Assembly: GCA_964652235.1 (NCBI GenBank)
Contig: CAZZDK010000018.1
Location: 1-39,026 of the forward strand
DNA length: 39,026 nucleotides
Direction: 5' to 3'
Origin: CAZZDK01 sp964652235
Lineage (GTDB): Bacteria > Pseudomonadota > Alphaproteobacteria > UBA9219
Below the pieces are notes generated by a model. The model made no database searches. It was not told the DNA's origin and saw nothing but the letters and a program-made list of their open reading frames with translations. The position numbers and the translations under genes are program-made. Shown in pieces: positions 31,193-38,868 of this stretch (position 1 is the first letter of the stretch; each line of letters begins with the position of its first letter).

Positions 31193-31771
31193 ATGGAAAA
31201 ACCGAAACTTGTTCTTGCCTCGGCCTCGCCTCGGCGCCTGGCGCTCTTAAGGGACATTGGCGCGGTTCCGGACGAGGTCGTTCCCGCCGACATTGCCGAG
31301 ATTCTTGAAAAGGGCGAACGGCCTTGCGACCAGGCCGCGCGTCTGGCGCTAAGAAAAGGCGAGGTCGTCGCGGCGCAAAAGCCGGAATCGCTGGTGCTTT
31401 CCGCCGACACGGTGGTGGCGTTGGGCCGCCGCGTTTTGCCCAAGGCTCAATCGGCGGAAGACGTGCGCCGGTTTCTCGGCTTGCTTTCCGGACGCAGGCA
31501 CCGCGTCTATACGGCCGTGGCGCTTTATCTTCCGGACGGCAGGGTTCTTGAGAAACTCTGTGAGAGCGTCGTGACGTTCAAGAAACTGACCTCCGGGGAA
31601 ATAGAGGCTTACGCCGCGAGCGGCGAGGGGATCGGCAAAGCGGGCGGCTACGCCATCCAGGGCCGCGCGGCGGCTTTGATCCGCTTTCTGTCCGGTTCCT
31701 ATTCGAACGTTGTCGGGCTGCCTCTTTATGAAACGGCGCAAATGCTTGCGCGCGCGGGTTGGCGGCCATGA
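31193..31771 (+). CDS. maf: Maf-like nucleoside triphosphate pyrophosphatase
   Basis: A 192-aa Maf/YhdE-type enzyme that hydrolyses non-canonical or pyrimidine NTPs (dTTP/UTP) to NMP plus PPi. Visible motifs: LVLASASPRR (6-15), SADTVVALG (70-78, with catalytic Asp72), SGRRHRVYTAV, GEGIGKAGGYAIQG and SYSNVVGLPL. The last resembles the YhdE branch. It follows flhB with no gap and overlaps the RNase gene by 4 bp (ATGA). maf followed by an RNase G/E gene and yacG is a conserved alphaproteobacterial string. Confidence 0.92.
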   Translation: MEKPKLVLASASPRRLALLRDIGAVPDEVVPADIAEILEKGERPCDQAARLALRKGEVVAAQKPESLVLSADTVVALGRRVLPKAQSAEDVRRFLGLLSGRRHRVYTAVALYLPDGRVLEKLCESVVTFKKLTSGEIEAYAASGEGIGKAGGYAIQGRAAALIRFLSGSYSNVVGLPLYETAQMLARAGWRP

Positions 31772-32610
31772 AAAAGCTTGTCGTCACCTGCGACAGGGCG
31801 AACGGCCTGATCCGCGCGGCGGTCTGGGCGGGCAAGGAGTTGCGCGATCTTTACGTGAACCGGATCGAAAGCCCCGATCTTTCAGGCGCCGTCGTCCGGG
31901 GCAAGGTGGCACGGGTTTTGAAGGGGGGGAAAGCGGCGTGGATCGACGCGGGCCTTTCCGAAAAGATTTATGTCGAAAGTCCGCAGGAGCTTCGCGCGGG
32001 ACAAACGAAAACGGTTCGTGTCCTTTCCACGACGAAAGGCGGCAAGGCTTGGCCCGGAAAGATCGTGACGGACGAAACGCCGCTCGCGCCGCCGCCCTGG
32101 CCGTGGGAAAGGGCGATGGAGGACATCGGGAAGGGCGCTTCCGTCCTTTTGCGTTTCGAGGGCAAGGAAAGCGACTGGCCCTTTCGCGGCGAGGCTGCTT
32201 TTTCCAAGGAGCCTGTCCATCCGGAGCTGGAGGAGATCATCGAAAGCCTTTTGGAGAAAGAAGTTTCGCTTGGCGGCGGCGCCTCGCTCGTCATCGAGGA
32301 AACCGAGGCTCTTGTCGCCATCGACGTAAATGCGGGCGAAAAGGGCAGTCCGTCGTCCGTCAATTTCCAGGCCGTCGCCGAGGCTGCGCGGCAAGTCCGG
32401 CTGCGCAATCTTTCGGGGATCGTCGTCATCGACGCGCTCAAGATGAAAGACCGTGCGGACAGGGCCAAGCTTTTGAACGTCTTGACCCGCTCGGCCTCGG
32501 AAGACCATGCCGGTTTTGAGGTTTTCGGCCTGACGAAACTGGGGCTGATCGAGGCGGTTCGAGCGCGTCGAGGACCGCCTTTGGCTGCATTCTTCGTCAA
32601 AAAGGCTTGA
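31768..32610 (+). CDS. short ribonuclease E/G family protein
   Basis: A 280-aa RNase E/G-type protein. An S1-like region (GAVVRGKVARVLKGGKAAWIDAGL, about 40-63) is followed by the catalytic region. VAIDVNAG carries the metal ligands Asp186 and Asn188 (as Asp303/Asn305 of E. coli RNase E), and GIVVIDALKM supplies Asp222. It is much shorter than E. coli RNase G (489 aa). Alphaproteobacterial copies next to maf are also short, but this one is toward the small end and lacks a Zn-link and C-terminal extension. It starts in a 4-bp overlap with maf and ends FFVKKA. It probably processes rRNA or mRNA, though activity of so short a form is uncertain. Confidence 0.8.
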   Translation: MKKLVVTCDRANGLIRAAVWAGKELRDLYVNRIESPDLSGAVVRGKVARVLKGGKAAWIDAGLSEKIYVESPQELRAGQTKTVRVLSTTKGGKAWPGKIVTDETPLAPPPWPWERAMEDIGKGASVLLRFEGKESDWPFRGEAAFSKEPVHPELEEIIESLLEKEVSLGGGASLVIEETEALVAIDVNAGEKGSPSSVNFQAVAEAARQVRLRNLSGIVVIDALKMKDRADRAKLLNVLTRSASEDHAGFEVFGLTKLGLIEAVRARRGPPLAAFFVKKA

Positions 32611-32685
32611 AACTATTAAAGAGGCCCGTCTTTTAACGATTTTATCCCAAAAAAGGTTTATAGGCGTCCCAGCTTATTTCCCATC

Positions 32686-32967
32686 ATGAGGCGCAAGATG
32701 TTATGTTCGAAAAGAATTTTTTCTCTTGTTTTGGCGGCTTCGTTCGTTTGTCTTCCCGCAGGAGCTATGGCATCGGGCAAGGGCTTGGACGAAGGGCAAA
32801 AAAAGCAAGTCGCCGAAATGCTCAACTGGCTGAACCCCCCTCCGCCCGAGGCGGTTCGTATTTATAAGGAGCCGGGCGAGGGAGAAAACGAAAGCGTTGC
32901 CCAAAGGCCGGACCCTGATGAGAAAAAATTAGAAAAAATAAAGCCTTACGAGCTTATTATACGGTAA
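32686..32967 (+). CDS. small exported protein, 93 aa
   Basis: Signal peptide (hydrophobic residues about 10-26, AMA|SG), then EGQKKQVAEMLNWLNPPPPEAVRIYKEP and a very charged tail ending KIKPYELIIR. No family recognised. It sits between the RNase gene and yacG, which are neighbours in many alphaproteobacteria, so it is probably a later insertion. Its codon use is more AT-rich. The following 220 bp (to 33189) are AT-rich and hold no convincing gene. Confidence 0.6.
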   Translation: MRRKMLCSKRIFSLVLAASFVCLPAGAMASGKGLDEGQKKQVAEMLNWLNPPPPEAVRIYKEPGEGENESVAQRPDPDEKKLEKIKPYELIIR

Positions 32968-33189
32968 TTTCCGTTGAAAATAGTAGATTTTAATGTTTCG
33001 GATGTAAAACTATTTATAGAATTCGGGGGCGGCATTAAGAAAAGCTCAAGCCGGAAAACCTGTTGATGTCAATGCGGAAATCAAAAACGCTGAGACGAAA
33101 AGAAGCGTTCTTATGACGGGGTTTGACAAGGCGCTGTCCGCAAAGCACCCTGCGCCCTGAACATCTTCGCTCGCGATTACGTTATAACA

Positions 33190-33366
33190 ATGTCTTCTGT
33201 TTCTTCCCAGGCTGGACCGAAATGCCCGCTTTGCGGCAAAGCGGCGGACGAAGCCTTCCGCCCCTTTTGCTCCAAGCGCTGTGCGCAAATCGACCTGGGC
33301 CGCTGGCTCGGCGAGAAATACGCGGTGCCGACGGATGAGGCGCCTGCAGAGGATTTGGACGCTTAA
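33190..33366 (+). CDS. yacG: DNA gyrase inhibitor YacG (zinc-binding)
   Basis: A 58-aa protein. Zinc ligands are CPLCGK (Cys12, Cys15) and CSKRCAQIDLGRWL (the second Cys pair), followed by the conserved DLGRWLGEKYAVP and an acidic tail (TDEAPAEDLDA). YacG binds GyrB and blocks DNA binding by gyrase in E. coli. Position a little downstream of maf and the RNase gene is the conserved arrangement. The length and motif spacing match the family. Confidence 0.9.
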   Translation: MSSVSSQAGPKCPLCGKAADEAFRPFCSKRCAQIDLGRWLGEKYAVPTDEAPAEDLDA

Positions 33367-33402
33367 ACATTCATTAACCAAGATTTCTCTAGCCTTTTGG
33401 AT

Positions 33403-33699
33403 ATGCCTTTGTCCTTTCCCCGCGCGGTTCTGTTGGTTTGCCTCCTTGCTTTGGCCGGGTGTAGCTACGCGACCACGCGGCAAAAGGTCGTGGACTGGTT
33501 TTCGCCCCCGTCCCGCGCGGTTCCGGGGGAAAAGAGAGAAAGCTGGTGCTACAGGACGCTCGGCAAGGTCGATTGCTTTCCCGCTCCGCAAAGCCAGTAT
33601 CCTGCCGAATCGCTTGTGAGCGTCGATCCGCCCTGGCGCTATCCGCCCACGCGCGAGGCCTATGTCAAGGAACTCGCTAAGGCGCAGCAGGCCCAATAA
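33403..33699 (+). CDS. small lipoprotein, 98 aa
   Basis: Signal peptide with lipobox LAGC (Cys20), then SYATTRQKVVDWFSPPSRAVPGE and the segment SWCYRTLGKVDCFPAP with two Cys likely disulfide-bonded, ending in a helical tail. Alphaproteobacteria often have a small lipoprotein of this CYRTLGxVDCY/F type; its role is unknown. It starts 36 bp after yacG and precedes the yajC promoter. Confidence 0.75.
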   Translation: MPLSFPRAVLLVCLLALAGCSYATTRQKVVDWFSPPSRAVPGEKRESWCYRTLGKVDCFPAPQSQYPAESLVSVDPPWRYPPTREAYVKELAKAQQAQ

Positions 33700-33711
33700 A
33701 ACCTACCCCTC

Positions 33712-33739
33712 TTGCGCCGGGCGCCGATCCGTCTATAGT
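33712..33739 (+). promoter_or_regulatory. probable promoter of yajC-secD
   Basis: TTGCGC (33712-33717) and TATAGT (33734-33739) with 16 bp between them, 33 bp before the yajC ATG. Confidence 0.45.
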
Positions 33740-33772
33740 CCCTTCGTTCTTTCAAAATGCGGGGGATGAGCC

Positions 33773-34168
33773 ATGTTTAACGTTTCCGATCTTTTCGTCC
33801 GGACGGCGCTTGCCGCCGATCAGGCCGCCGGGGCCGAAGGCGGCGCGACGGGCGGGGGGGTGACCCTGGTGGGCGAGCCGAGCGCCTGGATGAAATTTAT
33901 GCCGCTCTTCCTGATTTTCGTCGTTTTTTACGTCCTTTTGATTCGTCCGCAGCAAAAGCAGCTTGAAAAACAGGCCGCGCTCCTTAAGGCCATCAAGAAA
34001 GGCGATAAGATCGTGACGGCGGGCGGCGTCGTGGGCGTCGTCTCGAAGGTCGAGGGAGAGAAATATCTCGTCGTCGAGATCGCCAAGGACGTTCAGATCA
34101 AAGTCGTTCGCAGCACCGTCACCGGCCTTGCGGAGGACGCCAAGGAAAACGAAACGCAAAAAGGCTAG
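33773..34168 (+). CDS. yajC: Sec translocon accessory protein YajC
   Basis: A 131-aa membrane protein of the SecDF-YajC complex. After an Ala/Gly-rich start, residues 41-62 form one transmembrane helix (FMPLFLIFVVFYVLLIRP), followed by QQKQLEKQAALLKAIKKGDKIVTAGGVVGVVSKVE, the hallmark of YajC. The N-terminal extension before the helix is longer than in E. coli (110 aa). secD starts 4 bp after its stop. Confidence 0.95.
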   Translation: MFNVSDLFVRTALAADQAAGAEGGATGGGVTLVGEPSAWMKFMPLFLIFVVFYVLLIRPQQKQLEKQAALLKAIKKGDKIVTAGGVVGVVSKVEGEKYLVVEIAKDVQIKVVRSTVTGLAEDAKENETQKG

Positions 34169-34172
34169 GAAA

Positions 34173-35732
34173 ATGCTTCATATCGAACCTTGGAAGAAAT
34201 ATCTGACCGTTGCCGTCATCGTCTGGAGCGTCCTCTACGCTGCTCCCAATCTTTTGGGCAAGCAGACCTTGGCCTGGATGCAGGCAAATCTGCCGTCCTT
34301 TCTGCCGGTGCAAACCGTCAATCTTGGCTTGGATTTGCGCGGCGGATCGCACCTTTTGCTTGAGGTGGACGCCGACGCGGTGATCGAAGAAAAGCTCCAG
34401 GTCTTTTTGGAGCAGGCGCGCGGCGACCTTCGCAAGGCGAAGATCGGCTACGTCGACCTGAAGCTTGAGGGCGGCGCGGTTTCGCTGAAGACGACGGACT
34501 CCGCTCAGACGGCGGAAGCCAAGGACATTTTGAAGGAAATCGACCGCGACATGGACGTCGTTTCCGAAGGCGGCGTCATCTCGGCGCGTTTCACCGAAGA
34601 GGCCGTCGTCCAGAAGAAACGCGCGGCGATGGAACAATCGGTCGAGATCGTTCGTCGCCGCATCGACGAAACGGGAACGCGCGAGCCTTCGATTCAAAGG
34701 CAGGGCGACAACCGCATTCTCGTCCAACTGCCGGGCGTGGACGATCCGGAACAGATCAAGCGCCTTTTGGGCCAGACGGCCAAGTTGACCTTTCGCCTTG
34801 TCGAGGACCACGCGGCCCCCGGCGCTCGCGTGCCGCCGGGGACGGAACGTCTGCCGTCGGTGGAAGAGGCGGGCCAGCAGTGGATCGTGCAAAAGAGGAT
34901 CCTGGTTTCCGGCGATTCGCTCGTGGACGCGCAGGCTTCGTTTCAGAACGGCGAGCCTATCGTGCAGATACGGTTCGACTCTCTCGGCGGACGCCGTTTT
35001 GCGGAAGCGACGCGGCAGAATGTCGGGCGGCCTTTCGCTATCGTCTTGGACGGCAAAGTCATCAGCGCGCCCGTCATCCGCGAGGCCATTCCGGGCGGAA
35101 ACGCCGTGATTTCCGGCCGCTTCACTACGCAATCCGCCAACGATTTGGCGCTGCTTTTAAGGGCGGGCGCTTTGCCCGCGCCGATCAAGGTGATCGAAGA
35201 GCGGACCGTCGGTCCCGGCCTGGGGATGGATTCGATCCGGGCGGGCGGAACGGCTTGCGTTCTCGGCTTGCTGTTGGTGGCTGTGTTTGTCGTTTTCACC
35301 TACGGCCTGTTCGGAATCTTCGCCAATTTGGCGCTTTTGTTCAACATGACGATGATCTTCGCCCTTTTGTCCTCGCTTCAGGCGACGTTGACGCTGCCCG
35401 GCATCGCAGGGATCGTTCTGACCATCGGTATGTCGATCGACGCGAACGTTCTGATTTTTGAGCGCATACGCGAAGAGATACGCCTGGGCCGCACGCCGCT
35501 TTCGGCGCTCGACGCCGGGTTTAACCGCGCCTTGCCGGCTATTCTTGACGCGAACCTGACGACCATGATCGCGGCCATTCTTCTGTTCATTTTCGGCTCC
35601 GGCACGATCAAGGGCTTCGCCGTGACGCTCATGATCGGCATCGTGACCTCGATCTTTTCGGCGGTTACCGTTACGCGGCTGATCGTCGCGCTATGGACGA
35701 AGGCGGCCAGGCCAAAGGAAATCCCGATTTGA
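34173..35732 (+). CDS. secD: protein translocase subunit SecD
   Basis: A 519-aa inner-membrane RND-type protein that uses the proton motive force to pull exported proteins through SecYEG. N-terminal helix about 10-28; D1 motif VNLGLDLRGGSHLLLEV (49-65, with the DLRGG Asp54/Arg56); the large periplasmic P1 domain with RRIDETGTREPSIQRQGDNRILVQLPGVDDPEQIK; then DLALLLRAGALPAPIKVIEERTVGPGLG and the helices with VLTIGMSIDANVLIFERIREE (D4-type motif). The expected secF does not follow; a csaA-like gene begins 13 bp downstream, so secF must be elsewhere. Confidence 0.96.
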   Translation: MLHIEPWKKYLTVAVIVWSVLYAAPNLLGKQTLAWMQANLPSFLPVQTVNLGLDLRGGSHLLLEVDADAVIEEKLQVFLEQARGDLRKAKIGYVDLKLEGGAVSLKTTDSAQTAEAKDILKEIDRDMDVVSEGGVISARFTEEAVVQKKRAAMEQSVEIVRRRIDETGTREPSIQRQGDNRILVQLPGVDDPEQIKRLLGQTAKLTFRLVEDHAAPGARVPPGTERLPSVEEAGQQWIVQKRILVSGDSLVDAQASFQNGEPIVQIRFDSLGGRRFAEATRQNVGRPFAIVLDGKVISAPVIREAIPGGNAVISGRFTTQSANDLALLLRAGALPAPIKVIEERTVGPGLGMDSIRAGGTACVLGLLLVAVFVVFTYGLFGIFANLALLFNMTMIFALLSSLQATLTLPGIAGIVLTIGMSIDANVLIFERIREEIRLGRTPLSALDAGFNRALPAILDANLTTMIAAILLFIFGSGTIKGFAVTLMIGIVTSIFSAVTVTRLIVALWTKAARPKEIPI

Positions 35733-35851
35733 CGGAACGCGCGACATGAAACCCGTCGCAAGCTTTGAATGTTTCGACGCGCTTGATCTGCGCGTCGGCA
35801 GGGTCGTCAAAGTCGAAGACGCGGCCACGAAAAAGCCGACCTGGCGACTTA

Positions 35852-36001
35852 TACGAGTGGCCCGATGAAAGGACTTTTATTGCTTTTCTTCCTTTCATCT
35901 GGCCTTCGGCGGCATAAGCCGCCGCCTCGGCGGTCGCCTCGGATACCGACGGCGAGCTATGAAACCACCAGGCGGGTGGTTTCATAGGGCCGTCGGCATT
36001 A
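35852..36001. mobile_element. 150-bp triple-hairpin insertion flanked by TA
   Basis: Inserted in csaA piece 1/2, between TA at 35850-35851 and TA at 36000-36001. The limits come from the restored reading frame. It contains hairpin 1 (GATGAAAGGA 35864-35873 with TCCTTTCATC 35890-35899), hairpin 2 (CGGCGGC 35907-35913 with GCCGCCG 35918-35924) and hairpin 3 (13 bp perfect, 35957-35969 with 35975-35987). GGCCC (35859-35863) pairs with GGGCC (35987-35991) near the ends. The ends share GGCCC-x-ATGAAA in inverted orientation. There is no coding capacity. The TA duplication is what IS630/Tc1-mariner-type transposases make, but the source transposase is not in the window. Confidence 0.75.
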
Positions 36002-36190
36002 CGATCAACTTCGGGCCGGAAATCGGAACGCGCGTGTCGTGCGGCGCTTACCGGAATTACGCGAAAGAAGAGCTGCTCGGCAAGCAGATTATCGCCGTCG
36101 TCAATTTCGGCGAAAAGAAAATGGGTCCGGAAATCTCGCAGGTTCTTATTTTGGGCGTTCCGAACGAGGCCGGAGAAACGATCTATCTTA

Positions 36191-36457
36191 GGGTCCAAAC
36201 TCAATTACCGCGGGGGTTCTGTTTGCATAGGCCTTTGAACGGCAAGGAAAAAGCGCGAGAGTGTGGAAGGACCCACACCGAGCGTTTTTGACGCAGCCCG
36301 TTCGAAGGCCTATGTAAACCCGAAGGGCGCGGCTAAAATCCATTTCGGCGTCCTCAAAAAGCTCGCTTGTATGTCCAATACACGCTTCGCTTTTTTCGTA
36401 GCCGAAATGGATTTTAGACTCGCGTAGAACCCCCGCGGTAATGGAGTTTGGACCCTA
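36191..36457. mobile_element. 267-bp Y-shaped MITE-like insertion flanked by TA
   Basis: Flanked by TA (36189-36190 and 36456-36457). Terminal inverted repeats are 32 bp including TA (36189-36220 with 36426-36457) with one mismatch. Inside are two arms. Arm A pairs 36226-36242 with 36298-36314 (17 bp, one wobble) and holds a smaller GTGTGG/CCACAC hairpin. Arm B pairs 36333-36349 with 36401-36417 (17 bp, perfect) and continues with AAAAAGC/GCTTTTT further in. Single-stranded, it would form a three-way junction. No open frame of note. It is inserted near the 3' end of csaA, and its removal restores the csaA C terminus. Confidence 0.85.
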
Positions 36458-36498
36458 GGCCTCAAACGGACGTCGCGCTCGGCGCGAAGGTTTTTTAA

Positions 36499-36771
36499 GG
36501 TTCGGGTTCACTTAAATACTTCCGTTAAATCCGGCACGCGAGGCGTTCTTCCCCTTCCTCGTCATCCCGGACAAGTCGCGCCGCAGCGCAAAGCGCGTAG
36601 GCGGAAGCGCGTAGGCGGGCGCCGATCCGGGATCCAGGCTGAATTTCCGCGAAGAAGCGGCAATCCAGAATCGTTTATGCCCGCCTTACGACGAGCCTGG
36701 ATCCCCGCTTTCTTTTTCTTCTCTATTCCGCGCCATGAAAACCGTTTTTTAGGACAGATCGCTCTGCCGCT
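36499..36771. repeat. dispersed palindromic repeats
   Basis: No gene. Contains the CGTCATCCCGGACAAG-type block near 36558, a doubled GCGCGTAGGCGG unit near 36595-36618, and an inverted pair GGGATCCAGGCT (36629-36640) with AGCCTGGATCCC (36694-36705). These are typical intergenic repeats of alphaproteobacteria. They lie between two convergent genes and may serve as terminators. Confidence 0.6.
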
Positions 36772-37962
36772 TTATCGTTCTGCCTTGTAGAGTCGAAAAT
36801 AAATCAGCGCCGTTGGCAGCGTGATCAAAAGCAGGATCAAAAGAGAATCCGCCGGACCGAAATAATCGGCGAGGACGCCCGTTAAAACGGCGCCCGCGCC
36901 GCTCACCAGCGATCCGGCAAAGGCGATGAGCGAACCCATCGTCGAGCGCTGCGCTTTTGAAAAATTCTCCTGCTTCAACGCGCCGTCCGCCGTCAATCCG
37001 ACGGCGTAGGAAAATTGCGTCGTCAGCAGCAAAAACGGAGAAAAAAACGTCGCGGTGGCGAAAGAGATTCCGGCGGCGAGATAGGAATAAGCCGTCGCGC
37101 CGAAGAGGGATCGCATCAAACCGAAACGCTTGGCCACGCGCCCCGCGAACCAGAAACTCACGGCGCCCAGCCCGTTTTGCGCCGAACGGTAAAGGGGCGT
37201 GAGCCAGGCGGGCCGGACGGAATCGATAAAGCCGGGCGTAAAGGAATGCGTGGCGTTGCCCAGGCCGTGCTTGACGGCCCCGGCTATCGCGAGCCAGCGC
37301 AGACGCGGATTTTTCACGATGAGTTTCAGCGCTTGTTTCATATGCGCGAGCGAGCGTTCTTCCTCGGCCTTGTGCCGGGGCGGCTCGATCATGAAAAGCG
37401 ACAGAAGAAAGCTGAGAAAGATAGGAAAAACGGAAAAAACCATCAGATCGCGGTAAGAAAGGCCAAGCAAAAGGCAAAGGCTCGCCAAAACGCCGGAGGC
37501 CGCGAGGCCCAGCTGTCCCATGGAGGAAACGCGCCCGATCATTTTCGCCGTATCGCCCGCGCGCCGATAGGCGGAGAGCGTTTCGTAGATCAAGGCGTCG
37601 TTGTTGCCGGAAAACAAAGCGCCCGCGAAACCGAACAAGGCGGCCCCGGCATAAAGAAACCACAAGGGATAGGGCGTGAAGAAAGCGAGCGCGTAAAACG
37701 AGACGCCGACAAGTTCGGCCAGAGAGCCGAAAACGAACGTCAACCGCCTGCCCATTTTGTCGGACAAGACGCCTGTCGGCACTTCCAGGAGAGCTTGAGA
37801 CGTTTCCCTGACGGCGAATACGCTCATCGCTTCGGCGAACGAACCGGCGGCGGCTTGAAAGGCCAGGACGGCGACAGGGTAATAAAGGCGCAACTCGGCC
37901 AGGAAGGTATTCCAGGCCAGAATATCAATATTGCGGCGAAGCTTGTCGGATCGTTTTTTCAT
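36772..37962 (-). CDS. MFS transporter
   Basis: A 396-aa, about 12-helix major facilitator superfamily protein. The loop 2-3 signature appears as LEVPTGVLSDKMGRRLTFVFGS (about residues 58-79). The middle loop between helices 6 and 7 is charged (EPPRHKAEEERSLAHMKQALK), and TLPTALIYFRLYKAER closes the protein. MFS proteins are proton-coupled or facilitative carriers; this one has drug-efflux-like features but the substrate is unknown. It stands alone in repeat-rich surroundings. Confidence 0.85.
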   Translation of the reverse strand: MKKRSDKLRRNIDILAWNTFLAELRLYYPVAVLAFQAAAGSFAEAMSVFAVRETSQALLEVPTGVLSDKMGRRLTFVFGSLAELVGVSFYALAFFTPYPLWFLYAGAALFGFAGALFSGNNDALIYETLSAYRRAGDTAKMIGRVSSMGQLGLAASGVLASLCLLLGLSYRDLMVFSVFPIFLSFLLSLFMIEPPRHKAEEERSLAHMKQALKLIVKNPRLRWLAIAGAVKHGLGNATHSFTPGFIDSVRPAWLTPLYRSAQNGLGAVSFWFAGRVAKRFGLMRSLFGATAYSYLAAGISFATATFFSPFLLLTTQFSYAVGLTADGALKQENFSKAQRSTMGSLIAFAGSLVSGAGAVLTGVLADYFGPADSLLILLLITLPTALIYFRLYKAER

Positions 37963-38005
37963 GGCGGTTTATGACATTATAGGAACGAACCTGTGAAAGC
38001 GATAA

Positions 38006-38070
38006 CAGACTGCTAGAGCATTTTCCGAATAAGTTTTCAGCAGACTGCTAGAGCATTTTCCGAATAAGTT
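38006..38070. repeat. tandem 30-bp direct repeat
   Basis: Two exact 30-bp copies (38006-38035 and 38041-38070) containing CTAGAGCATTTTCCGAATAA, separated by 5 bp. An inverted partner CGGAAAATGTTCTAA follows near 38087-38101, so the unit can fold back. A diverged copy occurs at 10625. Confidence 0.85.
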
Positions 38071-38188
38071 GGCGTGTTTTTGTTGCCGGAAAATGTTCTA
38101 ACCTTTTGTTTATCGAGCAGGGAAGCGCGAACGGTTGGCGTCAAAAGCCGCCAACCTTATCGCGATCTGCTCTAGGGCCCCGGACCCA

Positions 38189-38279
38189 TTTGAATGGAAT
38201 CAAATCAATGCGTTTTATCGTCATTCCGGACGAGAGGCGAACGAAGAGAGCCTCGAAGATCCGGAATCCCGTTTGTTTT
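38189..38279. repeat. 91-bp inverted duplication, left copy
   Basis: Identical to the reverse complement of 38869-38959. It begins TTTGAATGGAATCAAATCAA and ends in CCCGTTTGTTTT. The homology continues weakly outward through a CTAGGG...GACCC block. Confidence 0.9.
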
Positions 38280-38581
38280 CACAGCTTGTGCGAAGACGGG
38301 CCGCAAAAAAAGGGGCTACCTGTGGTTGTCCATGAGCCTATTTTTTCGCGCAGCTTCGAGCGCCCGGCGCAGGCGGCTTAAGAAGGACCGGCGCCGTCCG
38401 CAAAGCAGGTCGATTTGGAGAAAAAGCGCGAGCGCTTCAACCTCGCCTGACGCGAGGGCGGCGCTTGAAGCCGGGCGAGGGGCTTTCCCTCTCCTCGCCT
38501 GCTCGGGTTGCTTGCCGGATCGGCCCGTAAACACCATAATGGAAAAATCCCATGTATGAAACGCCCTTTACGCTTCTATAC

Positions 38582-38599
38582 TATGGGAAATTTCCCATA
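38582..38599. repeat. 18-bp perfect palindrome
   Basis: TATGGGAAATTTCCCATA. It could be a regulator operator or a hairpin, but it lies in a region without recognised genes. Confidence 0.6.
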
Positions 38600-38868
38600 T
38601 CAAGGGAAAAGTTTCCAAGAAGGTTTAGGGAAACAACCCACAAGAAAAAGAGGCGGCGGTGAGGGTATGGCGGCGGGTTTGGAGAGGGGGCGGCCACGGA
38701 CCCGGCGACTTGGTGATCGTTGAAAAAGGGCGGGGCTGCGGAAGAGAGGGGCGTTTTTTACGGATCAACCCCGTCTTCGGCTAGGGTTCGGACTCATTTC
38801 GATACTTCCGTCATCCCCGCGAAAGCGGGGATCCCGTCTGGTTTTAGACAATAAAACAAACGGGCAAT

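Larger units (their letters stand above)
35746..36498 (+). pseudogene. csaA: csaA-type tRNA-binding protein gene split by two elements
   Basis: CsaA-like proteins (about 110 aa, an OB-fold tRNA-binding domain) act as export-related chaperones or tRNA-binding proteins. The gene is found as three exon-like pieces. Piece 1 is 35746-35850 (MKPVASFECFDALDLRVGRV, continuing to TWRL). Piece 2 is 36001-36189 (from TINFGPEIGTRVSCGAYRNY to NEAGETIYL). Piece 3 is 36458-36498, together with the A at 36190 (RPQTDVALGAKVF, then TAA). Element 1 (35852-36001) and element 2 (36191-36457) separate them, each flanked by TA. Deleting both with one TA copy each rejoins a continuous frame of 111 codons with the family's length, motifs (GKQIIAVVNF, EISQVLILG) and C terminus. 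As it stands the first piece stops after 40 codons at 35868, so the gene is presumably inactive. Confidence 0.88.

Noticed and set aside
33046..33696. A 216-codon minus-strand frame across yacG and the small lipoprotein
   Set aside because: It is antisense to yacG and a lipobox protein, both well supported, and its translation is Arg-rich without motifs.
35959..36291. An apparent 110-codon gene starting inside the first element and ending inside the second
   Set aside because: Its start lies in the hairpin of element 1 and its end in element 2. The conserved middle is the central csaA piece, so it is better explained as part of the disrupted gene.
38316..38537. A 73-aa minus-strand open frame in the right-hand repeat region
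   Set aside because: Arg/Ala/Ser-rich composition, no ribosome site, no recognisable motif, and surrounded by repeats. It looks like a chance frame in GC-rich DNA.
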